Made by a program: the position numbers and the translations under genes
Shown: positions 1 to 10,300 of the stretch, piece by piece
Numbering within the stretch: position 1 is the stretch's first letter
Layout of the letters: each line of letters starts with the position of its first letter
Origin: Marixanthomonas sp963974425
GTDB taxonomy: Bacteria; Bacteroidota; Bacteroidia; Flavobacteriales; Flavobacteriaceae
Length of the DNA: 64,000 bases
Assembly: GCF_963974425.1 (NCBI RefSeq)
Contig: NZ_CAXBCK010000001.1
Coordinates: forward strand, 109,711 to 173,710
Reading direction: 5' to 3'
Notes under the pieces: generated by a model
The model's database searches: none
What the model saw: the letters and a program-made list of their open reading frames with translations, nothing else
Told to the model about the DNA's origin: nothing

Positions 1-2416
1 CAGTTACAAATACTAGTGTTTTTACTTTTGAAGCTTTTGCATCTGCATCGTCAATAACCATTTGGAAAGTTCCATTTGCTAATTCTTCTTTAGTCGAAAC
101 TACTTTTGAATGACGTAACAAGCTTTTTGGCGTAAACACAATTAATGGTTTACGGTAATCAACTTTTATTTGTCTTCTAAGTAAATGGTAAAAGTTTGCC
201 GGCGTGGTACAATCTGCCACAAACATGTTATCTTTTGCACATAATTGAAGGTAGCGTTCCATTCTTGCTGAAGAGTGTTCTGCTCCTTGCCCTTCGTACC
301 CGTGTGGCAATAATAGCACCAATCCGTTTTGCAACTTCCATTTATCCTCTGCTGCTGAGATATATTGATCAATCATTATTTGGGCTCCGTTACTGAAGTC
401 ACCAAATTGTGCCTCCCAAATACACAAAGTAATAGGGCTTGCCATTGCATAACCATAATCGAACCCAACTACCGCATATTCCGAAAGTAATGAATTGTAA
501 ATATAGAAATGAGCCTGTTCTTCACTCAACTCGTTTAACAATACAACTTCTTCTTCGTTTTCCTCAGCTTTAATTACAGCATGTCTATGTGAAAAAGTAC
601 CTCTTTCTACATCTTGTCCAGTTATACGAACATCATGTCCTTCTGCTAATAACGTACCGTAAGCTAACAACTCACCCATAGCCCAATCTAGCTTGTTGTC
701 TTCAAAGTACATTTTATTTCTTGCCTTGATCAGCTTAGTTACTTTACGAAGGAATTTTTTATCTTCCGGAAGTTTCGTGATTACTTCGGCAATTTCTGTC
801 ATTTTATCAAGATCGAACGTAGTATCTACGTCTTCCATCATCTTGTCCTCTTCGGCATAAGTAAAACCTTCCCATTCTTCTTGCATAATCGCGCTGATTT
901 CCGTTTTCTCTTCTTTACGGGAATCTTCAAGGTTTTCCTCTAATTTATTTTTGTATTCTTTTTCTAATTTTTTAGTGTACTCTTTATCTATTACACCTTC
1001 CTTAATTAACTTTTCAGAATAAAGGTCACGAGGATTTTCGTGTTTTGATATTGCTTTATATAATTGTGGTTGTGTAAACTTAGGCTCATCTCCTTCGTTA
1101 TGGCCATATTTTCTATATCCTAATAAATCTATAAAAACATCATGCTTAAAGTGCATTCTGAATTCTAACGCAAAGAGCATCGCGTGCACTACAGCTTCTA
1201 CATCATCTGCATTTACGTGAAGCACTGGCGAAAGCGTTACTTTAGCTACATCGGTACAATAGGTTGAAGAACGACCCGCTAAATAGTTAGTAGTAAAACC
1301 AACTTGGTTATTTACTACAATATGTATGGTTCCTTGTGTTTTGTAACCATCTAATTGCGCCATTTGTACAATTTCGTACACAATACCTTGTCCTGCAATT
1401 GCTGCATCACCGTGAACGACGATAGGCAATACTTTTTCAGGATGTTCTAGATGGTGATCATCTTGTTTTGCTCGCGCAATACCCTGTACTACAGCTCCAA
1501 CCGTTTCAAGATGCGAAGGGTTTGGTGCTATATTAAGGTTAATTTCTTTTCCACTATCGGTTTTCCGCTTTGAGGTCCAACCTAAGTGATATTTTACATC
1601 ACCATCAAAAATAACTTGTTCGTAGTCTTTTCCGTCAAACTCACTAAAAATGTCTTTAGCGCTTTTACCAAAGATATTGGTTAAGGTACTTAATCGGCCT
1701 CGGTGAGCCATTCCCATAACGAACTCTTCAACACCTTTTTCGGCAGCACTTTCAATTAAAGCATCCAAACCAGGGATTAAACTTTCTCCACCTTCCAATG
1801 AAAACCGTTTTTGACCAACATATTTAGTATGCAAAAAGCTTTCAAAAGCGACGGCTTCATTTAGTTTTTTAAGAATATGTTTCTTTTTTTCTGCTGAAAA
1901 TTTTGGCTGATTTTCATTTATGTTCAGCTTATCTTGAATCCATTGGATTTCTTCAGGCTTCCGAATATACATATATTCAATCCCAATAGAATCGCAATAG
2001 ATTTTATTTAGGTGTTTTAAAATTTCTTCAAGCGTTGATTCACCAATACCAAGTATCTCTCCTGCTTTAAAAGAAGTTTGCAAATCGTCTTTTGACAATC
2101 CAAAATTCTCAATATCAAGTTTAGGGGTGTATTTTCTTCTCTCACGTACAGGGTTTGTTTTTGTAAACAAATGGCCTCGAGAACGATATGCATCGATCAA
2201 CTTAATTACCTGAAATTCTTTGAAATAGCCTTCAGGTATATCTCCATTTTTCTCAATACCGAGTGCTTCTAGTGAATCGTTTTCAATTCCAAAGTCAAAA
2301 CCTTGGAAGAAAGCTCGCCAACTAGGCTCAACACTATCTGGATATTGTAAGTATTTGTCGTAAAGTTCTGCGATGTACGAAGGGTGTACCGCATTTAGAA
2401 AAGAATATCTATCCAT
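1..2416 (-). CDS. sucA: 2-oxoglutarate dehydrogenase E1 component, 3' end outside window
   Basis: Thiamine-diphosphate E1 subunit of the 2-oxoglutarate dehydrogenase complex (TCA cycle, cytosol). The minus strand is open from an ATG at 2416 to the left edge, about 805 codons of a family that usually has about 930, so the C-terminal part is missing. The N-terminus begins MDRYSFLNAVHPSYIAEL, as in Bacteroidetes E1o proteins. The cofactor motif GDAAIAGQGIVYE is read near residues 334-346, followed by GTIHIVVNNQVGFTT. sucB would be expected beyond position 1, but that lies outside the window. The gene is divergent from the small outer-membrane gene at 2530. Confidence 0.96.
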   Translation of the reverse strand, partial: MDRYSFLNAVHPSYIAELYDKYLQYPDSVEPSWRAFFQGFDFGIENDSLEALGIEKNGDIPEGYFKEFQVIKLIDAYRSRGHLFTKTNPVRERRKYTPKLDIENFGLSKDDLQTSFKAGEILGIGESTLEEILKHLNKIYCDSIGIEYMYIRKPEEIQWIQDKLNINENQPKFSAEKKKHILKKLNEAVAFESFLHTKYVGQKRFSLEGGESLIPGLDALIESAAEKGVEEFVMGMAHRGRLSTLTNIFGKSAKDIFSEFDGKDYEQVIFDGDVKYHLGWTSKRKTDSGKEINLNIAPNPSHLETVGAVVQGIARAKQDDHHLEHPEKVLPIVVHGDAAIAGQGIVYEIVQMAQLDGYKTQGTIHIVVNNQVGFTTNYLAGRSSTYCTDVAKVTLSPVLHVNADDVEAVVHAMLFALEFRMHFKHDVFIDLLGYRKYGHNEGDEPKFTQPQLYKAISKHENPRDLYSEKLIKEGVIDKEYTKKLEKEYKNKLEENLEDSRKEEKTEISAIMQEEWEGFTYAEEDKMMEDVDTTFDLDKMTEIAEVITKLPEDKKFLRKVTKLIKARNKMYFEDNKLDWAMGELLAYGTLLAEGHDVRITGQDVERGTFSHRHAVIKAEENEEEVVLLNELSEEQAHFYIYNSLLSEYAVVGFDYGYAMASPITLCIWEAQFGDFSNGAQIMIDQYISAAEDKWKLQNGLVLLLPHGYEGQGAEHSSARMERYLQLCAKDNMFVADCTTPANFYHLLRRQIKVDYRKPLIVFTPKSLLRHSKVVSTKEELANGTFQMVIDDADAKASKVKTLVFVT

Positions 2417-2452
2417 AATTGGAATACAAGGGTTTCATGTTATAAAACAGTA

Positions 2453-2460
2453 CAAAAATA
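2453..2460 (-). promoter_or_regulatory. Candidate -7 element for sucA
   Basis: Read on the minus strand this is TATTTTTG, matching the Bacteroidetes consensus TAnnTTTG, about 36 bases before the sucA ATG. I see no TTG at the usual 19-21 base spacing, so this is only a half-supported promoter. Confidence 0.35.
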
Positions 2461-2529
2461 CAACATTTACAATAAATAGGCGATTGTAATACGTATATTT
2501 ATGGTCCTCTAACTCTTAAATATTTCCTA

Positions 2530-3057
2530 ATGAAAAAACTGTATTTTACCGTATTAACGATTTCATTTATGTTTTTTTCGAATGTAAGTTTTGGGCAAAT
2601 TGGTGTACAAGCACAACCTGAAAACAATTTTTGGGACCACGTTCGCTTTGGTGGCGGGTTGGGGATAAATGTTGGTAATGGTTATTTTAGCGGTACGATT
2701 TCGCCCAGCGCGATTTATGATTTTAACCGCTATTTCAGCGCTGGTCCTGCGCTACAGTTTAGTTATCAATCGGGCGATAATTTCAACACCGTATTATATG
2801 GCGCGAGTTTAATTACGCTCTTTAATCCTATTCCTGAAATTCAATTATCTGCTGAAGTAGAACAGCTTCGGGTAAACCAAACTATTGAATTGGAAGGTGG
2901 TGATTTTGAAGATAACTTCTGGAATACAGCCCTCTTTGCAGGTGCTGGATATAGAAATGGAAACGTAACAATAGGTGTGCGATACAATGTTTTATACAAG
3001 GACAATGAGGACATTTACACCTCTCCTTGGCTGCCCTTTGTACGGTTTTATTTTTAA
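2530..3057 (+). CDS. Small outer-membrane beta-barrel protein
   Basis: 175 aa. Residues 1-22 are a clear signal peptide ending in FSNVSFGQ. The mature part alternates hydrophobic and polar residues, is rich in Gly, Tyr and Phe, and ends in an aromatic FVRFYF, the usual terminal strand of an outer-membrane barrel. Strands such as YFSAGPALQFSYQ and VTIGVRYNVLYK fit an 8-10 strand barrel. Its function is unknown. Relatives beside sucA are, as I recall, sometimes labelled alpha-ketoglutarate decarboxylase; nothing in this sequence supports an enzyme, and that label probably comes from the neighbour. It is convergent with the prenyl synthase gene, 4 bases away. Confidence 0.85.
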   Translation: MKKLYFTVLTISFMFFSNVSFGQIGVQAQPENNFWDHVRFGGGLGINVGNGYFSGTISPSAIYDFNRYFSAGPALQFSYQSGDNFNTVLYGASLITLFNPIPEIQLSAEVEQLRVNQTIELEGGDFEDNFWNTALFAGAGYRNGNVTIGVRYNVLYKDNEDIYTSPWLPFVRFYF

Positions 3058-3061
3058 ATTT

Positions 3062-4036
3062 CTAAAACGTCCGTTTCATTAACCATTCGCCAAATTCTCG
3101 AAGCTCGGTTTTCTTTTCTTCTGAAATTTTAATCTGCTCCAACAACTCATTTGCTTTATTGGTATATTTTGAAATTTCTGCTTGAGTAGCTTCCGCTGCA
3201 CCGGAGTTTTTAAATATACGCGTTACGGTTTCAATCTTACCGGAAGGCTCCCGCGGGTTTATGGTATATAAATGCTCTAACTCTTCAGCTTGTGTCGTCT
3301 CACTTTTATTAAGGGCTGTTAAGTATAAAAACGTTTTTTTATTTTCAATAATATCACCTCCCACCTGCTTTCCAAAAGATTCAGGGTTTCCAAAAACATC
3401 TAAATAATCATCTTGCAACTGAAACGCTATCCCTAAGTTTCTTCCAAACTTATATATGTTTTCTTTACAATCTTCAGAAGCACCCGCAACAATTGCTCCC
3501 ATTTTCATAGCCGCTCCTAATAAAACAGCTGTTTTATAGTCTATCATTTTAATATACTCATCGATCGTTACATCGTCGCGGTCTTCAAAATCGACATCAT
3601 ATTGTTGCCCTTCACAAACTTCAATAGCCGTTTTACTGAATAGTTTTGCTAACTCTCTAAAAAGTTCGGGTTCGTATTCTTCAAATAATTGATAGGCGAG
3701 AATCAACATAGCATCGCCAGACAAAATACCGGTATTTAAGTCCCATTTTTCATGAACAGTCTCTTTCCCTCGGCGCAAAGGAGCTTTATCCATAATATCG
3801 TCATGGATTAATGAAAAGTTATGAAACAACTCAATAGCCAAGGCTGCAGGCATCGCTTTTTCAAAGTCAGTACCAAAAAAATCGCAAGTTAATAAAGTAA
3901 GAATTGGACGTAAACGCTTACCTCCAATATTAACAATATATTGAATAGGCTCATATAACTGCTCAGGCTCTTTTGTTTGCACTGTTTTTTTCAATTCATC
4001 GGCGAGCGCGACGTTATATTTTTTGAGTAATTCCAT
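3062..4036 (-). CDS. Short-chain polyprenyl diphosphate synthase (probably FPP/GGPP)
   Basis: 324 aa trans-prenyltransferase that condenses isopentenyl diphosphate onto allylic diphosphates. The first Asp-rich motif DDIMD is at residues 79-83 followed by RRG, and the second, DDYLD, is at 209-213. GGKRLRP near 38-44 is the substrate-binding motif. Phe74, five residues before the first motif, is a bulky chain-length determinant, and that motif has no two-residue insertion. By the published rules for this family this favours a C15-C20 product over octaprenyl. The start at 4036 gives a full-length N-terminus. Product length is inferred, not shown. Confidence 0.9.
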   Translation of the reverse strand: MELLKKYNVALADELKKTVQTKEPEQLYEPIQYIVNIGGKRLRPILTLLTCDFFGTDFEKAMPAALAIELFHNFSLIHDDIMDKAPLRRGKETVHEKWDLNTGILSGDAMLILAYQLFEEYEPELFRELAKLFSKTAIEVCEGQQYDVDFEDRDDVTIDEYIKMIDYKTAVLLGAAMKMGAIVAGASEDCKENIYKFGRNLGIAFQLQDDYLDVFGNPESFGKQVGGDIIENKKTFLYLTALNKSETTQAEELEHLYTINPREPSGKIETVTRIFKNSGAAEATQAEISKYTNKANELLEQIKISEEKKTELREFGEWLMKRTF

Positions 4037-4166
4037 GATGCTAAAAATTTGCCGCTAAAATACAAGTTGCCAAATAAACCGCTGTCTTAAATTGTAAAAA
4101 AGTTGACATCTTCTTTTTTTTATTTAACTGATATGTTAAATAATAGTAAAACTTTGGAAACTTATT

Positions 4167-4197
4167 TTGTTCCTAGAGTTTCCTTTATATACCTTTG
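4167..4197 (+). promoter_or_regulatory. Promoter of the tetR-RND efflux operon
   Basis: TTG at 4167-4169 and TACCTTTG at 4190-4197 are separated by 20 bases, the canonical Bacteroidetes -33/-7 arrangement. Transcription should begin only a few bases before the ATG at 4207, so the message is nearly leaderless. The -7 element covers an in-frame TTG (4195), which rules that codon out as the start. Confidence 0.7.
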
Positions 4198-4206
4198 TGC
4201 CAAATT

Positions 4207-4812
4207 ATGAAAGAAAAAATTACTATAAAAGCAGCAGAAATGTTTCTCTCTCTTGGTTTTAAGAGTGTGACAATGGATGATATATCCAATGAAATGGGTA
4301 TTTCTAAAAAAACTATTTATACCCATTTTAAAAACAAGACAGAACTTGTTAAGGAATCTGTATTAAAAGTTTTTGAAGGTATTTCTTGCGGTATTGATAA
4401 CATCCGCATAGAAGAGAAAGATCCGATTGAAGAGTTATATGAAATTAAAAAATTCGTAATGCTTCGATTAAAAGATGAAAAATCATCACCACAATACCAA
4501 CTTCAAAAGTACTATCCCGAGATATACACGATGATAAAGGCCAAAAAGTACAAGAATATGGCAGAATGTACGGTAGAGAACTTAAAACGTGGGGTTGAAA
4601 AAGGAGTTTACAGAAAAAATATCGATGTTGATTTTATTTCAAAGCTCTATTTTTTAGGGATAGACGGCATTAATGATGAGACTCTTTTTCCAGCTTCTCA
4701 ATTTTCAAAAATCCAATTAATGGAAGATTATTTAGAATATCACTTACGCGGAATTGTAACTCCTAAAGGATTACAAACACTTAATAAATTTATTAACGAG
4801 AATTCAAATTAA
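4207..4812 (+). CDS. TetR/AcrR family transcriptional regulator
   Basis: 201 aa. The N-terminal helix-turn-helix spans about residues 5-50 (KAAEMFLSLGFKSVTMDD through GISKKTIYTHFKNK); the remainder is the helical ligand and dimerisation domain. I start at the ATG at 4207, not at an in-frame TTG at 4195, because the TTG lies inside the promoter's -7 element. The stop codon overlaps the next ATG by one base (TAATG), so it is the first gene of a four-gene efflux operon. By analogy with AcrR it is probably a local repressor of that operon; the inducer is unknown. Confidence 0.93.
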   Translation: MKEKITIKAAEMFLSLGFKSVTMDDISNEMGISKKTIYTHFKNKTELVKESVLKVFEGISCGIDNIRIEEKDPIEELYEIKKFVMLRLKDEKSSPQYQLQKYYPEIYTMIKAKKYKNMAECTVENLKRGVEKGVYRKNIDVDFISKLYFLGIDGINDETLFPASQFSKIQLMEDYLEYHLRGIVTPKGLQTLNKFINENSN

Positions 4813-6185
4813 TGAAAAAACATATTTTTTTAATTGCTTTTTCCCTTTGTGCCATTTTGGTAAATGCACAAGACTCAACTCAAGTTGAAAAGCGAGCCTT
4901 CACACTAGAAGAAGCTATTTTGTATGGCCTTGACAATGGTTATAACTCACGCATCGCTAAAAAAGACGTTGCTATTGCATTAAAACAAAAGTGGGAAATT
5001 ATTGCGCAAGGTCTTCCTCAAATTAGTGGAGATGCCAATTATACCAATAACCTTAAACAACCTGTAACTTTAATACCTGGAGAAGTTGCTGGAGGAGAGC
5101 CCGGAACTTTTGTCCCTGTTACATTTGGAACCCAACATAGCGTAAATGCAACCGGAACGTGGAACCAATTAATTTTTGACGGCTCATACATTGTGGGAAT
5201 TCAATCAGCCAAAACCTTATTGCAAATTTCAGAAAATGCAAAAGTGAAAACAGATTTGGAAGTTAAAAAAGCCATTACCGATGCTTACGGAAATGTACTA
5301 TTAGCAACTGAAAGCGTTGAAATTTTAAAGAAAAACGTTGCTACTGTTGAAAAAAACCTCAGCGACACCCAAAAGATCTTTGAAAATGGGCTAGCCGAAG
5401 AAGAAGATGCAGAGCAACTGGAAATCACCCTTTTAAATTTAAAAACAAATCTAAATAATTCCATACGCATGCAAGCTATTGCCTACGATATGTTAAAAGT
5501 AACTATGGGCATTCCAGTAGAAGAAGAGGTTGTGGCGACAGATGATTTAAATAAATTGAGTAAGGAAAACTTCAACTTATTGTTACTTTCTAAAGAAATT
5601 AATGTTGAAGAAAACATCGACTATCGCATTGCTGAAGACCAAACAAATCTTTCAGAAGTAGAGGTGAAGCTTGAAAAAAGTAAAGCGCTACCAACGCTTT
5701 CTGCTTTCGTTAATTATGGTGTTGCGGGTTATGGTGATGAATTCACATTTTTTGATAGCAATCAAGAATATTTTACACAATCCGTTTTGGGAGTTAATTT
5801 AAGTATTCCCATTTTCAGTAGTGGTATGCGAAGTGCTAGAACAGCTCAAAAACAATTGGCTTTTGAGCAATCTAAATTAGAGTTAGAGCAAACCCGCAAT
5901 CAAGTAAAATTAGAAATTGCAAACGCTCGTAACGATTATCAATTTGCTTTGGAAAACTACGAAAACAAAGAGCGCAACTTAGAGTTGGCTGGACGTATTG
6001 AAAAGAAAAACAGCATTAAGTTTTTTGAAGGAATTGCAACTAGTTTTGAACTAAGTGAAGCCCAGCAGCAACTTTTTCAAGCACAACAAGATTATTTACA
6101 AGCTATGTTAGATGTTATAAACACTAAAGCAGAGCTTGAAACATTATTGGACACAACAAAATACCCTGAGACTAAAGACAACTAA
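4812..6185 (+). CDS. TolC-family outer-membrane efflux protein
   Basis: 457 aa with a signal peptide (MKKHIFLIAFSLCAILVNAQ). The mature protein holds two outer-membrane-efflux repeats of long helices and short barrel strands, for example ITDAYGNVLLATESVEIL near 157-175 and the second-repeat equivalent QVKLEIANARNDYQFALEN near 365-385. It forms the outer-membrane exit duct of a tripartite pump with the next two gene products. It is translationally coupled to tetR by a 1-base overlap. Confidence 0.93.
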   Translation: MKKHIFLIAFSLCAILVNAQDSTQVEKRAFTLEEAILYGLDNGYNSRIAKKDVAIALKQKWEIIAQGLPQISGDANYTNNLKQPVTLIPGEVAGGEPGTFVPVTFGTQHSVNATGTWNQLIFDGSYIVGIQSAKTLLQISENAKVKTDLEVKKAITDAYGNVLLATESVEILKKNVATVEKNLSDTQKIFENGLAEEEDAEQLEITLLNLKTNLNNSIRMQAIAYDMLKVTMGIPVEEEVVATDDLNKLSKENFNLLLLSKEINVEENIDYRIAEDQTNLSEVEVKLEKSKALPTLSAFVNYGVAGYGDEFTFFDSNQEYFTQSVLGVNLSIPIFSSGMRSARTAQKQLAFEQSKLELEQTRNQVKLEIANARNDYQFALENYENKERNLELAGRIEKKNSIKFFEGIATSFELSEAQQQLFQAQQDYLQAMLDVINTKAELETLLDTTKYPETKDN

Positions 6186-6207
6186 AAACACCACAATCCA
6201 TACAATT

Positions 6208-7380
6208 ATGAAAAAGTTTATATACCTATTATTAATCACAATTACAGTAGCCTCCTGTGGTGGCGAAAATAAAAAAAACTCAGTAGAGAGTGTTATAGAA
6301 AGTAATGACCTAGAGGTAATACGTGAAAAACGCTCCAATCTAGTAAATGAGCAGCAAGTTCTTCAAGAAAAAATTAAAATGTTAGATGGTGCTATTTCAA
6401 AAATTGATACTGTAAAAAATGTTCCTTTAATTACAACCCTAACAGCAAAAGAAGAAATCTTTAATCACGTCTTGGAAATACAAGGGAATGTAACAACTAA
6501 AAACCTATTAGTAATTACCCCCGAATACAATGGTATTCTTACCAACGTGTATGTAAAAGAAGGACAGAGAGTAACAAAGGGGCAAACTTTAGCTAAGATA
6601 GATGATGGCGGATTAAGCCAACAATTAGCACAATTAAAAATACAAACAGGCTTAGCAAAAACTACTTATGAACGTCAAAAACGTTTATGGGAACAAAGTA
6701 TTGGTAGTGAAATTCAATTTTTACAAGCCAAGTCTAATTACGAATCACAAAATGAAGCTGTTAATCAACTAAAACAACAAATAGCAAAGACTGTTGTAAA
6801 AGCTCCTTTTACCGGAACCATTGATGATGTAATTACAGAACAAGGAAGTGTCGTTGTATCAGGACAAACACAACTTATGCGTATTGTAAACTTAAAGGAC
6901 ATGTATATTGAAACCAATGTTCCAGAACGCTACATAGCAGATGTTACTAAAGGCAAGCAAGTAGAAGTAGAATTTCCTGTAATAGGAAAAACTATTGATA
7001 CTGAAATTAGACAAGCGGGAGACTTTATAAACCCATCTAATAGAACTTTTAAGGTAGAAGTTGCTATTCCTAATGCAGATAAAACCATAAAGCCAAACTT
7101 AACCGCTAAACTTAAAATAAACGATTACACTAACGAAGAAGCGATTTTAATTCCACAAAGTATTATTTCAGAGAATGCAGAAGGTGAGCAATATATATAT
7201 GTTGTTAATGAAAAAAATGCAAAAGATGAGGGTATAGCCAAGAGAGTGATCATTGAAACTGGAAAAACACAAGGCGATGTTATTGAAGTTCTTGACGGTA
7301 TTGAAAGTGGCGCAGAAATAGTTCAAGAAGGTGCACGTAGCGTTAAAGACGGGCAAACTGTAAAAGTGATAAAATACTAA
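6208..7380 (+). CDS. RND efflux periplasmic adaptor lipoprotein (membrane fusion protein)
   Basis: 391 aa. I chose the ATG at 6208, 22 bases after tolC, because it begins a lipoprotein signal (MKKFIYLLLITITVASC, Cys17 in the lipobox); an in-frame ATG at 6136 would place that signal internally. A coiled coil near 30-60 is followed by the biotinyl-lipoyl-like motif (VYVKEGQRVTKGQTLAKIDDG), an alpha-hairpin near 145-190, the second lipoyl half (VVKAPFTGTIDDV) and a beta-barrel domain. It bridges the RND pump and TolC. Confidence 0.93.
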   Translation: MKKFIYLLLITITVASCGGENKKNSVESVIESNDLEVIREKRSNLVNEQQVLQEKIKMLDGAISKIDTVKNVPLITTLTAKEEIFNHVLEIQGNVTTKNLLVITPEYNGILTNVYVKEGQRVTKGQTLAKIDDGGLSQQLAQLKIQTGLAKTTYERQKRLWEQSIGSEIQFLQAKSNYESQNEAVNQLKQQIAKTVVKAPFTGTIDDVITEQGSVVVSGQTQLMRIVNLKDMYIETNVPERYIADVTKGKQVEVEFPVIGKTIDTEIRQAGDFINPSNRTFKVEVAIPNADKTIKPNLTAKLKINDYTNEEAILIPQSIISENAEGEQYIYVVNEKNAKDEGIAKRVIIETGKTQGDVIEVLDGIESGAEIVQEGARSVKDGQTVKVIKY

Positions 7381-7390
7381 ACCCCAAAAC

Positions 7391-10300
7391 ATGACAAAAA
7401 AGAAAAAACAAGTCGATAAAGAATTTGGTTTATCATCCTGGGCAATTGACAATAAAACTACGATGTATGTTTTAATTGCTGTTATTTTTTATTTAGGGGT
7501 TTCTGCATTCTTCAATATGCCAAGAGAAAGTTTCCCTGAAGTAAATGAAACTAAAATATATGTCAGTTCAGTATTTCCAGGAAACACAGCTGAAGATATA
7601 GAAAAGCTCATTACAGACCCTCTTGAAGACAAACTAAAGACCGTAAGTAACGTAATTGAAATAACCTCAACCTCACAAGAGGATTACGGGATGATCATTG
7701 TTGAATTTGATGAAAATATTACCGTTGAGCAGGCAAAGCAAAAAGTTAAAGATGAAATTGATAGCGAAACAGCAAGTGAAGACTGGCCAACTTTTAACGG
7801 CGCAAAAGTAGAACCTGATGTTTTTGAGTTAAGCTTATCTGAAGAAATGCCTATTCTTAATATTAATATTTCGGGTGATTATACCATTGAAAAATTAAAA
7901 GAATATGCTGAATATCTTCAAGATGAAATAGAAGATATACAAGAAATAAAAAAAGCAGATATTCGTGGTGCACAAGAAAAAGAAGTTGAAGTTGCTGTAG
8001 ACATATATAAAATGATGGCTGCCGATGTAACTTTTAATGATATTATTAGTGCTATAAACAATGGTAACGTAACCATGTCTGCTGGAAATTTAAAAGCCAG
8101 TGGTCAACGTCGTACCATTCGCATATTAGGTGAAATTGACGACCCAAAACAATTAGAAAACTTTGTTGTTAAGTCTGAAAACAGCGACGCCATTTATCTA
8201 AAAGATGTAGCAACAGTTTCATTTCAAGAGGAAGATAAAACTACTTATGCACGAGAGTTTGGACATCCGGTAGTTATGCTAGATGTAAAAAAACGAGCCG
8301 GTAAAAACATGGTTGCTGCAGCAGAACAAATTCAAGTTATAGTAAAGGATGCTAAAGAAAATGTACTGCCACAAGACTTAACCGTAACGATTGCTAACGA
8401 TCAATCTTCTGTAACTATAGGGCAAGTAGATGATTTAGTAAACAACATCATATTTGGTGTAATTCTAGTAGTTACTGTATTAATGTTCTTTTTAGGGTTT
8501 AAAAATGCCATTTTTGTTGGCTTCGCTATCCCTATGTCCATGTTTATGTCTCTCATGATATTAAGTTTATTAGGACAAAGCTTAAATACTATGGTCCTTT
8601 TTGGGTTAATTATGGGGCTTGGAATGCTGGTTGACAATGGTATTGTAGTAGTTGAGAATGTATACCGACTTATGGATGAAGAAGGTATGAGTAGAATGCA
8701 AGCAGCCAAAAAAGGTATTGGCGAAATTGCCTTCCCTATTATTATTTCTACAGCAACTACGGTAGCTGCCTTTATTCCTTTAGGACTATGGCCTGGTATT
8801 ATGGGCGAGTTTATGATGATTTTACCTATTACCCTTTCGGTAGTTTTAGGTTCTTCATTATTTGTGGCTATTTTCTTTAACTCGGTATTGGTATCGCAGT
8901 TTATGAATACCGAAGATAAAGATATGCCTCTAAATAAAATTATAAGAACTACAGTTATTATGATTGTAATTGGCGTTCTTGTTCTTATCGTTGGAGGTGA
9001 TTATCGTGGTTTAGGATCCCTTATGATATTTACAGCAATCATGCTTTGGGTGTATCGCTTCTTTTTAAGAAAATGGGCAAACAACTTCCAGACTAAAACT
9101 TTGGTTAAGTTAGAGCGTTGGTATGAGCGCCAATTACGTTGGGCACTTTCAGGAAGAAAGCCTTTAGTTTTAAGTATTGGTACATTCCTATTATTAATTG
9201 TTGCATTTATAGCATTTGGAGCTTCATTAGCAACACAACGAACAAAAGTTGAGTTTTTTCCAGACAATAAACCAAATCAAATTATTGTCTATATAGAATA
9301 TCCACAAGGAACTGCCATTGAGAAAACAAATGCTATTACAAAAGAAATAGAAGAGCGTGTTTATAGTGTTATTAGTCAAGATCAATACACAGACGATGGA
9401 TACAATTTTCTTGTAGAAAGTGCTGTATCTCAAGTTGGTGAAGGGGCAGGAAACCCCCAAACAGATGGCGGTTCTACAGCAGAAATGCCCCATAAAGCAA
9501 AAATTACTGCATCTATGCGTGAGTACAAATATCGTCGTGGTGAAGATAGTGAGCTACTGCGACAAAAAGTACAAGAAGCATTAGTAGGTATTTATCCTGG
9601 GGTCCTAATTTCAGTTGAAAAGGATGCCAATGGCCCACCTGCTGGATCACCTATTAATATTGAGATTGAAGGTGATGATTACAACCAGTTGATTGCCACT
9701 GCCGAAAATATGCGTGAATTTATAAACACTAAAAATATTGCAGGTATTGATGAGCTGAAGATTGATGTTAATAAAGATAAGCCTAGCATGCAAGTTGTAG
9801 TTGACAGAGAGAAAGCGGGCGAATTAGGTATTAGCGCCTCACAAGTTGGTCAACAACTCCGTAACTCCATTTTTGGAGCTAAAGCTGGTATTTATAAAGA
9901 AGACGGTGATGATTATGACATTTATGTTCGTTTTAACGAAGAAAACAGATATAATACAAGTGCCTTATTCAATCAAAACATCACCTTTAGAGATAATAGC
10001 GGGCAATTAAAAACTATTCCTATTTCTGCCGTTGCAAAACATGAAAATAATTCAGGATTTAGTGCTATTAAACACAAAGACACTAAGCGTGTTGTAACCG
10101 TATACTCTGCACTAGCACCAGGTTATACCGATGCTGGAGCTATAGTAGCTCAAATTCAAAATGAGATGAAGAGTTATGAAGGTTTACCTGAAAACATTAA
10201 AATTGATTACACAGGCCAGATTGAAGAACAAAACAAGCAAATGGCATTTTTAATGGGTGCTTTCTTTACTGGTCTTGGACTTATTTTCTTTATCTTAATT

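Noticed and set aside
166..396. Two opposing ORFs of 66-68 codons
   Set aside because: Both lie within sucA, whose minus-strand frame is open across the region and carries E1 motifs; they are shadows.
7168..7452. Minus-strand ORF with hydrophobic segments across the adaptor/RND junction
   Set aside because: The hydrophobicity is an artefact of reading A-rich codons on the opposite strand; both real genes are continuous there.
8401..9493. Minus-strand ORFs of 88-102 codons inside the RND pump gene
   Set aside because: They mirror the permease frame, have no family features and no promoter.
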